From NCBI GenBank assembly GCA_026645635.1, contig JAPKMV010000179.1, positions 1 through 6,935 on the forward strand: 6,935 nucleotides of DNA. Direction: 5' to 3'. This document shows positions 1 to 4,070 of the stretch, piece after piece. Position 1 is the stretch's first letter. Every line of letters starts with the position of its first letter. Origin of the DNA: Caldilineaceae bacterium. Its GTDB lineage: Bacteria; Chloroflexota; Anaerolineae; Caldilineales; Caldilineaceae. The notes under the pieces are model-generated. The model was not told the origin of the DNA. It saw nothing but the letters and a program-made list of their open reading frames with translations, and searched no databases. Position numbers and translations under genes: made by a program.

Positions 1-524
1 CGCAGCCAGAGCGCCGGACGCGTGACGCGCCCGGCCAGCAGCGGCGTGAGCCGCTCCAGTTCCGCCAGGTTATCCACGACAATCACGCCGGCATGTTGCA
101 CTGCCGCGGCCAGGTCGTCGGCGCTCTTGTTGACGCCATGCACCAGAATCTGATGACGGGGCGCGCCCGCGGCCACCGCGACCGCGATCTCGCCGACGCC
201 GGTGCAGTCGATCCACAGACCGCGGCGCACTGCCCACTGCGCCACCGCTTTGCACAGAAACGCCTTGCCCGCATAGGTGAGACCCGCCGCCGCGGGGTAG
301 CAGGCGGCCAGAGCGCTGCGATAATCCGCCACAGCGCGGTCTAGCGTTGCCGCGTCAAAGAGATAAAGCGGCGTCCCGTGTTTTGCCGCAAGCGCGGCGA
401 TAGCGCAACCGCCGATGTGCAGGGCGCCGTCGTCGCCGACAGCCGCGGTGTCCGGGAAGAGCGCCAGCCGGCGCGCGACCAGCTCGCCGGCTGCGAGCTG
501 GGGTTGGGCAGGAGCAGCAGCCAT
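1..524 (-). CDS. lysA: Diaminopimelate decarboxylase, N-terminal part (cut by left window edge)
   Basis: PLP-dependent fold-III decarboxylase that makes L-lysine from meso-diaminopimelate, the last step of lysine synthesis, in the cytosol. Only the first 174 codons are visible. An N-terminal stretch (GTPLYLFD, residues 50-57) leads into the alanine-racemase-like barrel. The motif YAGKAFLCKAV (residues 84-94) holds the expected Schiff-base lysine K87 and resembles the YAxKAFLC form of actinobacterial LysA. It is followed by WIDCTGVGEIAVA (104-116), HGVNKS (129-134) and VVDNLAELERL (149-159), in the order usual for this family. The ATG at 524 was chosen because GGAG lies six bases upstream (534-531). 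The transporter gene upstream ends 13 bp away, so the two are probably co-transcribed. An arginine or carboxynorspermidine decarboxylase is possible in principle, but the KAFLC and HGNNKS-like blocks favour LysA. Confidence 0.87.
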   Translation of the reverse strand, partial: MAAAPAQPQLAAGELVARRLALFPDTAAVGDDGALHIGGCAIAALAAKHGTPLYLFDAATLDRAVADYRSALAACYPAAAGLTYAGKAFLCKAVAQWAVRRGLWIDCTGVGEIAVAVAAGAPRHQILVHGVNKSADDLAAAVQHAGVIVVDNLAELERLTPLLAGRVTRPALWL

Positions 525-537
525 CGAATTCTCCAAT

Positions 538-1413
538 CTACAGAACCACGAGGATGACGCCGACCAGCGTCAGCGCGACGCCGGCCAGGGTGGTGAGCGC
601 CGGGATTTCCCCCAAGATCAGCGCGGCCAGCGCAATACTGATCGTGACCTCTTGCATGGCCAGGATGTTGACGACCGTGGCGTTGAGCAAACGCAGCGCC
701 GCGTTGTAGAAGGTGTGGCCGAGACCCAACGGCAGCAGCCCCAGCCCCAGCAAACTGGCCACGGTGGCTGGTGTGTAGCCGCCGGGGGAAAAGGTCAGCA
801 GCGCAAAGGGCAGCAGCCAGAGGCCAGCCACGAGATAGATCGAGCCGGAGTAGCTGAGCAGCGGATAGCGGTGGCGCTGGCTGCGCCCCATGATGCCATA
901 GACGGCAAAGGTCACGGCGCTGATCAATGCCAACAGGTCTCCAAGGAGCATGGTGGTGGTGAACTCTGGCTCAAAGCCGGCGAGGACGACCACGCCCACC
1001 ACAGCCACAAGCATACCCAACCACTGGCGCGCGGAGATCACTTCGTGTAGAAACCAGCGTGAGAGGAGTGCAGAGAAGACCGGTGCGGTGTAGATGATCG
1101 CCAGGCTGTGGGCGATGGTGGTGAAGAAGAGCGACGCCGCGTACGCGCCAAAGTGGACGGCGGTGACCAGGCCAAAGAGCGCAAACCGGCCCAAGTCACT
1201 CCGTCCTGGCAGGGGAAGCCGCTGCCAGATCGCCACCGCCAGCACAGCAACACCGGCGATCAGCAAGCGTCCTGCCGCAATCTCGAAGATGCCGATCCCA
1301 TCGCCGGCCACCCGGGTCAGGATCGGGCTGGTGGAGAAGGCGGCCACCGCCAGCAACACGTAGAGGTAGCCGCGCCGGTCGCGCGCCGGTGGCTCATGCG
1401 CTTCTGAAGTCAC
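538..1413 (-). CDS. EamA/DMT-family transporter, ten predicted membrane helices
   Basis: Integral inner-membrane permease of the drug/metabolite transporter superfamily, 291 residues, the normal size for a two-repeat EamA protein. The first repeat covers about residues 16-146 and the second about 157-290. Each ends in the typical pattern of a hydrophobic run closed by a short HE or GE motif: SALLSRWFLHE (114-124) and TISIALAALILGE (257-269). Glycine-rich helix starts and the final LAGVALTLVGVILVVL are typical. The GTG at 1413 was chosen because AGGGGAG stands six bases upstream. The frame stays open to a TTG at 1470, but the extra 19 residues (MLRRLCVCASNARQAGERY) are cysteine- and arginine-rich and overlap a dyad. 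The substrate cannot be read from sequence. The position just before lysA suggests an amino acid or lysine precursor, which is an inference. Confidence 0.9.
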   Translation of the reverse strand: MTSEAHEPPARDRRGYLYVLLAVAAFSTSPILTRVAGDGIGIFEIAAGRLLIAGVAVLAVAIWQRLPLPGRSDLGRFALFGLVTAVHFGAYAASLFFTTIAHSLAIIYTAPVFSALLSRWFLHEVISARQWLGMLVAVVGVVVLAGFEPEFTTTMLLGDLLALISAVTFAVYGIMGRSQRHRYPLLSYSGSIYLVAGLWLLPFALLTFSPGGYTPATVASLLGLGLLPLGLGHTFYNAALRLLNATVVNILAMQEVTISIALAALILGEIPALTTLAGVALTLVGVILVVL

Positions 1414-1446
1414 ATACCGCTCCCCTGCTTGCCTGGCGTTTGACGC

Positions 1447-1498
1447 GCAGACGCAGAGTCGTCGCAGCAACTAAGTTGCGTTGGCGCTCTGCGTCTGT
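1447..1498 (-). promoter_or_regulatory. Nested inverted repeat in the leader of the transporter gene
   Basis: An 11-bp perfect inverted repeat, cagacgcagag (1448-1458) and ctctgcgtctg (1487-1497), encloses a second dyad, gcaact-a-agttgc (1467-1479). Both share nearly the same centre. The transcript on either strand could fold into an outer stem with an inner hairpin. It lies 34 bp upstream of the chosen transporter start. No U-tract follows, so it is not a classical intrinsic terminator. Attenuator, RNA-stability element or protein-binding dyad are all possible. Confidence 0.5.
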
Positions 1499-1515
1499 GC
1501 TGGCTTCGTGCGATG

Positions 1516-1544
1516 CACCGACTGGGGTCAGAGACCCGTCGGTG
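1516..1544 (-). terminator. Hairpin over the stop codon of the small membrane protein
   Basis: The arms caccgac (1516-1522) and gtcggtg (1538-1544) pair perfectly. After a 2-nt bulge, gggtc (1525-1529) pairs with gaccc (1533-1537) around a 3-nt loop. The stem is 12 bp and very GC-rich, and the small gene's TGA lies inside it. It lacks a T-run on the minus strand, so I can only say terminator-like or transcript 3'-end stabiliser. Confidence 0.4.
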
Positions 1545-1644
1545 TGATGGCCACTGCGATCAGACTGACGATCATGCTCAAAACGATCAATAAACTGACC
1601 ACGTAGAAAATCTTCTCATTACGGGTGCGTTTGCGAGTGCTCAT
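1528..1644 (-). CDS. 38-residue single-span membrane protein, unrecognised
   Basis: A short frame starting ATG at 1644 with AGGGAG ten bases upstream (1660-1655). The product begins with a strongly basic segment, MSTRKRTRNEK (residues 1-11). One uninterrupted hydrophobic helix of about 21 residues follows (IFYVVSLLIV then LSMIVSLIAVA, about 12-32), with a short tail ITPTGL. The positive N-terminus predicts it facing the cytoplasm with the tail outside. There is no cleavage-site pattern, so it looks like an anchored small protein rather than an exported peptide. Charge followed by one clean helix, a usable ribosome site and a strong hairpin exactly over the stop codon make a real gene likely. 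I do not recognise a family or function. It reads toward the transporter and lysA and could be the first gene of that transcript or a separate unit. Confidence 0.6.
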   Translation of the reverse strand: MSTRKRTRNEKIFYVVSLLIVLSMIVSLIAVAITPTGL

Positions 1645-1672
1645 GCGATAGTAACTCCCTCAATTCTGTCCT

Positions 1673-1695
1673 GCGCCGGCGCAGTCAGCCGGCGC
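1673..1695 (-). promoter_or_regulatory. GC-rich hairpin in the 5' leader of the small membrane protein gene
   Basis: The arms gcgccggc (1673-1680) and gccggcgc (1688-1695) are perfect 8-bp complements around a 7-nt loop. The hairpin ends 12 bp upstream of the AGGGAG ribosome site of the 38-residue gene and downstream of its possible promoter. It could shape translation or mRNA stability. No T-run adjoins it. Confidence 0.4.
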
Positions 1696-1700
1696 CCACC

Positions 1701-1729
1701 ATTCTTATGCAATATCCGCGACTTCTCAA
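1701..1729 (-). promoter_or_regulatory. Possible promoter for the 38-residue gene
   Basis: On the minus strand TTGAGA (1729-1724, five of six to the -35 consensus) is followed after 16-17 bp by TAAGAA/AAGAAT (1707-1701), which matches the -10 consensus at only three of six bases. Transcription would start about 40-50 bases before the small gene's start codon, upstream of the GC-rich hairpin. The -35 is good and the -10 is weak. Confidence 0.3.
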
Positions 1730-1830
1730 GATTCCAGGGTATGGGCACGATATGTCGCACCCTGCTCAGGATATTGAGAAGATACCAGTATACCATGAGT
1801 GATCACCTGGCCAAACCAGTTGACCGGAAT
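1711..1830. other. Non-coding region between the small gene and the insertion sequence
   Basis: No convincing gene. It holds an imperfect dyad gggcacga-tatg-tcgcaccc (1743-1762, six of eight pairs). It also holds two oppositely oriented copies of ttgagaag (minus strand at 1729-1722, plus strand at 1774-1781), the first overlapping the possible -35 element. This pattern would suit an operator region, but that is only a suggestion. The plus-strand TTGACC at 1820-1825 looks like a -35 box but no matching -10 follows. Confidence 0.3.
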
Positions 1831-1859
1831 CGACTCGGTTCCAAAGTGTGTTGGTGAAG
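1831..1859 (+). repeat. Left terminal inverted repeat of the insertion sequence
   Basis: The outer block cgactcggttcca is at 1831-1843 and the inner block tgtgttggtgaag at 1847-1859. It pairs with 3330-3358 at 26 of 29 positions. A degenerate second inner block, ggtgcttgacgaag, begins at 1868. Confidence 0.88.
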
Positions 1860-1872
1860 TGCAGAGAGGTGC

Positions 1873-1903
1873 TTGACGAAGAAGGGCTTGGCGAGCATGC
1901 TAT
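1873..1903 (+). promoter_or_regulatory. Possible internal transposase promoter
   Basis: TTGACG (1873-1878, five of six to consensus) is followed after a long 19-bp spacer by TGCTAT (1898-1903, three of six). A start near 1910 would leave out the left arm of the hairpin that covers the transposase ribosome site. The spacing and the -10 are poor, so this is tentative. Confidence 0.28.
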
Positions 1904-1942
1904 GTAGTAACAAAACGGGTTACACAGGGAGTCGCCAAGCCC
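1884..1942 (+). promoter_or_regulatory. Stem that could hide the transposase translation start
   Basis: The arms gggcttggcga (1884-1894) and tcgccaagccc (1932-1942) are perfect 11-bp complements. The right arm ends on the base directly before the ATG at 1943, and the likely Shine-Dalgarno AGGGAG (1926-1931) abuts it. An inner hairpin, gtaac/gttac with flanking tgt/aca (1903-1926), closes the loop further. A transcript entering from outside the element would carry both arms and fold. One starting inside after 1894 would not. Several insertion sequences protect themselves from read-through this way. Confidence 0.6.
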
Positions 1943-3226
1943 ATGAATATTATAGAGCGTGGTCGGAAGTTTCTACAATCGCTGCGAGAATTGGCGGGCC
2001 GGTCAGCGTGGGACTGGAAGCGGTGTCCAAAGTGCGGGGATACGCTGACGATCAAAAACGGGAGCTACACGCGGCGACCGTGGTATTTGGATGGCCGCAA
2101 GTCGGAACGAGTACAACGGCATTTGTGCCACACGTGCCATAGCAGCTACTCAGAGCAGTCAGCCCTGCTGGTGAGAGGGAGTTGGTATGCGCGGGAAGTT
2201 CACCGTGCGGCGATAGATCACTGGCAACATGTGAGGACATCGCTGCGGCGGACGGCAGAGGTGCTCCGTTCATGGATGGGGCGTCAGGAGCGGTGGCGGT
2301 TATGGCGGCCATTGGATCCACCATCGTCAGAGCCATGCTATCTGGCGGCAAGTACGGTGCATCGCTGGCTAGATGGTGCGGGGAAGAACGCCCAAGCGAG
2401 CGTGGAAGGGCAACTGACAGGGATTCAAGATACGCAGGTCGTGGGCACTGACGGACTGTGGGCGAAGCTCAAAGGCAAAGCAAAGCGTGTGGTGCTGCTG
2501 GTGGTGGACAGCGTCAGCGGTTTGCTCTATCCGCCGATTGTGGCTAAAGGCGAAGAGTCAGCAGGGCCGTGGCAACGCCTGTTTGAACGGGCAAAGCAGG
2601 CCGGACTGGACACGGACGCCCTGCGCGGCGTGACCTCTGACGGAGCAAAGGGCTTACTTGCCTACCTGCGGCAAGGGATGCAGTGGGTTCAACAACAGCG
2701 CTGCACCTGGCACATGTGGCGCACCGTGGGGGGAGCAATCACGCGCATTGCCGATCAAGCAGCGGAGGGGCTAAGCGACGAGGCCGCCGCACAGATGCGG
2801 AAGCGGGTGAAGGACGAACTGAGTGGTTTAGTCCACCAGATCATCGATGCTCAGGACTACGCACAAGCGGAAGCAGCCCTGGCAGTATTACTCGCTCACC
2901 CGTTGGGCGCTCCCATCGGCAAAGTGCTCAATGAGCAGTTGGATCGCTTGCTCGTGCATTTGCTTGACTACTATCATGGCTTACAACCTGTGACGCCAGA
3001 GTGGTACTGGCGGGACTTCCGCCTCCGCCTCAGTCATGGCCGCAATCATCGCTCAGACCAACGTTTGGAGCGGGCAAGTTTGCTCTGGGCCATTTATCAC
3101 AACTTTGAGCCCGCTCAGTGGAGGTCAGAACGCAAACGACATTATCGATACCCAGGCCAATCTGCCCTCGCCGTCGCCGGTGCACCACCTGGACAAGTCA
3201 GCTATCTCGATGCTTTGGGCGTTTGA
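1943..3226 (+). CDS. DDE transposase with N-terminal zinc ribbon, MULE/IS256-like core
   Basis: Cuts and joins the ends of the surrounding insertion sequence. The 427-residue protein begins with a Zn ribbon, CPKC (28-31) and CHTC (62-65). A helical segment follows (about 85-145, including TSLRRTAEVLR) that could bind the terminal repeats. The RNase-H-like core starts at VVGTDG with D170. The second acidic residue is D233 in TSDGAKG, followed by C254/H257 in CTWHMWR, the Cx2H mark of IS256/MULE-type transposases. A helical insertion precedes NHRSDQRLERASLLWAIY, where E376 is the likely third catalytic acid. The D-63-D-143-E spacing fits a core with an inserted helical domain. AGGGAG stands 11 bases before the ATG inside a sequestering hairpin. 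A sparse mark of intactness is that no stop or frameshift is seen. ISL3 was considered because of its Zn-binding N-terminus, but the end sequences do not look like it. Confidence 0.88.
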   Translation: MNIIERGRKFLQSLRELAGRSAWDWKRCPKCGDTLTIKNGSYTRRPWYLDGRKSERVQRHLCHTCHSSYSEQSALLVRGSWYAREVHRAAIDHWQHVRTSLRRTAEVLRSWMGRQERWRLWRPLDPPSSEPCYLAASTVHRWLDGAGKNAQASVEGQLTGIQDTQVVGTDGLWAKLKGKAKRVVLLVVDSVSGLLYPPIVAKGEESAGPWQRLFERAKQAGLDTDALRGVTSDGAKGLLAYLRQGMQWVQQQRCTWHMWRTVGGAITRIADQAAEGLSDEAAAQMRKRVKDELSGLVHQIIDAQDYAQAEAALAVLLAHPLGAPIGKVLNEQLDRLLVHLLDYYHGLQPVTPEWYWRDFRLRLSHGRNHRSDQRLERASLLWAIYHNFEPAQWRSERKRHYRYPGQSALAVAGAPPGQVSYLDALGV

Positions 3227-3275
3227 CGCCCACAGACCCGCCGCTCGTTGCCCTCACCCGGCAGCAAGCGGCGGG
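3217..3275 (+). terminator. Two consecutive hairpins at and after the transposase stop codon
   Basis: The first dyad, gggcgt-ttg-acgccc (3217-3231), includes the TGA at 3224-3226. The second pairs 3237-3252 with 3260-3275 (cccgccgct at one foot, agcggcggg at the other). In RNA it has 15 of 16 pairs, counting one G-U, around a 7-nt loop. The second is very stable but is followed by gggaaaa, not a U-run. It may end or protect the transposase mRNA, or block transcription coming from the right, but it is not a canonical intrinsic terminator. Confidence 0.4.
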
Positions 3276-3329
3276 GGAAAATGACTGGGGGGCGCACGAA
3301 CCCGCGCTCCCTCACCAACACCGGATTTT

Positions 3330-3358
3330 CTTCACCAACACAAGCTGGAACCGAGTCG
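3330..3358 (-). repeat. Right terminal inverted repeat of the insertion sequence
   Basis: On the plus strand it reads cttcaccaacaca (3330-3342), agc, tggaaccgagtcg (3346-3358), the reverse complement of the left end at 26 of 29 positions. A second inner block, ctcaccaacacc (3311-3322), lies 7 bp inside and is closer to consensus than its left-end counterpart. Confidence 0.88.
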
Positions 3359-3393
3359 GGTATCAAGGCGCAGGTCAACAACATTGCTCGCTG

Positions 3394-3402
3394 TGCTACA
3401 AT
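3394..3402 (+). promoter_or_regulatory. Extended -10 promoter of the toxin-antitoxin cassette
   Basis: TGC-TACAAT has the TGn extension and five of six -10 bases. No good -35 is present 16-18 bp upstream (gtcaac), which is acceptable for an extended -10 promoter. Transcription would begin near 3409, leaving a leader of about 58 bases before the antitoxin. The promoter lies 36 bp outside the insertion sequence. Confidence 0.5.
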
Positions 3403-3433
3403 AGTGTCCCATCGCAGCTTGCGTGAAAAACCC

Positions 3434-3449
3434 GGTACGATGGTACGGT
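3434..3449 (+). repeat. Tandem 8-bp repeat upstream of the antitoxin, possible operator
   Basis: ggtacgat (3434-3441) is followed at once by ggtacggt (3442-3449), seven of eight bases alike. It lies between the predicted transcription start and the antitoxin ribosome site. Antitoxins often repress their own operon, so an operator is conceivable. This is inference from position only. Confidence 0.3.
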
Positions 3450-3467
3450 CAGGGAAAGGATGGCAAC

Positions 3468-3689
3468 ATGAGGCTCAATCGCATCACAACAGATCCAAAT
3501 ATTTGTGGCGGCAAACCCTGTGTCCGGGGATTGCGTTTCCCTGTATCGCGCTTGCTGGGTTTGCTGGCTGCCGGAGAGACGTCGGATTCGATTCTGCGCG
3601 CTTATCCGTACCTGGAACCGGAAGATGTTGCACAAGCACTTGCCTATGCGGCAATGTTGGCGGATGAACAAATCATCGAGTTCGCGTGA
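3468..3689 (+). CDS. DUF433-family antitoxin
   Basis: Small DNA-binding-type antitoxin, 73 residues, the usual size for DUF433. The N-terminus carries the family signature: NRITTDPNICGGKPCVRGLR (4-23) is the canonical I-x-x-DP-x-I-x-GGKPxIRG block. A helix-turn-helix region follows (FPVSRLLGLLAAGETSDSIL, 24-43) and then AYPYLEPEDVAQALAYA (45-61). Known DUF433 proteins neutralise PIN-like toxins and probably repress their own promoter. The ATG at 3468 was chosen because GGGAAAGGA stands just upstream. A GTG at 3423 would add 15 residues outside the family signature. The stop overlaps the next gene's start, so the two are translated together. Its base composition looks less GC-rich than the operon to the right, consistent with a mobile cassette. 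Confidence 0.86.
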   Translation: MRLNRITTDPNICGGKPCVRGLRFPVSRLLGLLAAGETSDSILRAYPYLEPEDVAQALAYAAMLADEQIIEFA

Positions 3690-4054
3690 TGATAGCCTTG
3701 CTCGACGTGCCGGTCTCGCCGTCATTGGTTGATGTGCTGCGAGATTTCGGTTATGACGGTATTCACGCTGCTCAAATCGGACTTGCCAAAGCCACCGATG
3801 TTGCCCTGCTCGACCTGGCGCGAAACGAACAGCGCATCGTGATCACCGCTGATCTAGATTTCCCGCGTTTGTTGGCGCTTTCGTCTGCGGATGGTCCTGG
3901 TTTGATTCTATTTCGGGGCGGCAATTACAGTGAGCAGGAGATGCGCGGATTACTGGTGCGTGTACTTACCCAGGTTGCCCCTGAAATCCTTGAAAGATCG
4001 ATCTGCGTAGTGGACAAGCAGCGCATCAGGTTGACTTCCCTGCCCGTGCGCTGA
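3689..4054 (+). CDS. DUF5615 PIN-like toxin of the same cassette
   Basis: Predicted RNase-like toxin of the PIN-like DUF5615 family, 121 residues from the ATG at 3689. A GTG one codon earlier at 3686 is equally usable. The order of conserved parts is right: LLD near the N-terminus, VDVLRDFGYDGIH, then the ATDVALLDLARNEQRIVITAD region and DLDFPRLL, and finally PGLILFRGG. The acidic residues expected to bind metal are in LLD, TDVALLD and ADLDF. One oddity is that the family usually has LLDxN near the start, and here the asparagine position reads proline (LLDVPVSP), which could weaken activity. The ATG shares its A with the antitoxin's TGA, so expression is coupled. The gene ends 11 bp from the convergent fusion gene. 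It is probably a toxin, but its activity is not shown. Confidence 0.82.
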   Translation: MIALLDVPVSPSLVDVLRDFGYDGIHAAQIGLAKATDVALLDLARNEQRIVITADLDFPRLLALSSADGPGLILFRGGNYSEQEMRGLLVRVLTQVAPEILERSICVVDKQRIRLTSLPVR

Positions 4055-4070
4055 GCATTCGAGCTTCAGC
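4050..4070. terminator. Small dyad joining the two convergent stop codons
   Basis: gctga (4050-4054) and tcagc (4066-4070) are complementary, and each contains one of the two facing stop codons. The stem is only 5-6 bp with no T-run, so a shared terminator is a weak possibility. The gap between the two convergent genes is 11 bp. Confidence 0.22.

Larger units (their letters stand above)
1831..3358 (+). mobile_element. Insertion sequence, 1,528 bp, one DDE transposase, family not assigned
   Basis: The ends are imperfect inverted repeats of 29 bp. A shared 13-bp outer block cgactcggttcca and a shared 13-bp inner block tgtgttggtgaag are separated by three differing bases (aag left, gct right). 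Inside each end a second, weaker repeat of the inner block follows at the same distance. The element contains one transposase reading left to right, 112 bp from the left end and 132 bp from the right end. The flanks ggaat (1826-1830) and ggtat (3359-3363) match at four of five bases, so a 5-bp target duplication with one change is possible. The reading frame and both ends are intact, so the copy may still be active or moved recently. Confidence 0.88.

Noticed and set aside
415..1050. 211-residue plus-strand open frame opposite lysA and the transporter
   Set aside because: Composition of a shadow frame (Gln, His, Gly, Asp runs); the minus strand has the real membrane protein and LysA motifs.
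1414..1470. Upstream extension of the transporter to a TTG start
   Set aside because: The added residues do not look like a transporter N-terminus, and the GTG at 1413 has an ideal AGGGGAG site.
1722..1781. Long stem formed by cttctcaa (1722-1729) and ttgagaag (1774-1781) together with aatatcc (1711-1717) and ggatatt (1769-1775)
   Set aside because: The two pairings cross rather than nest, so they cannot form one stem. They were noted only as repeated motifs.
1795..1857. 20-codon plus-strand frame running into the left IS end, which would join in frame with 3364-3426 if the element were removed (32 codons)
   Set aside because: Short, no convincing ribosome site and no recognisable pattern; the in-frame joining is likely chance.
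3237..3275. Strong hairpin as a canonical intrinsic terminator
   Set aside because: The stem is followed by gggaaaa rather than a U-run on the plus strand, and the minus strand lacks one too. Kept only as a terminator-like structure.
3423..3467. Earlier GTG start for the DUF433 gene
   Set aside because: No ribosome site for it. The ATG at 3468 has one and begins exactly at the family's usual N-terminus.
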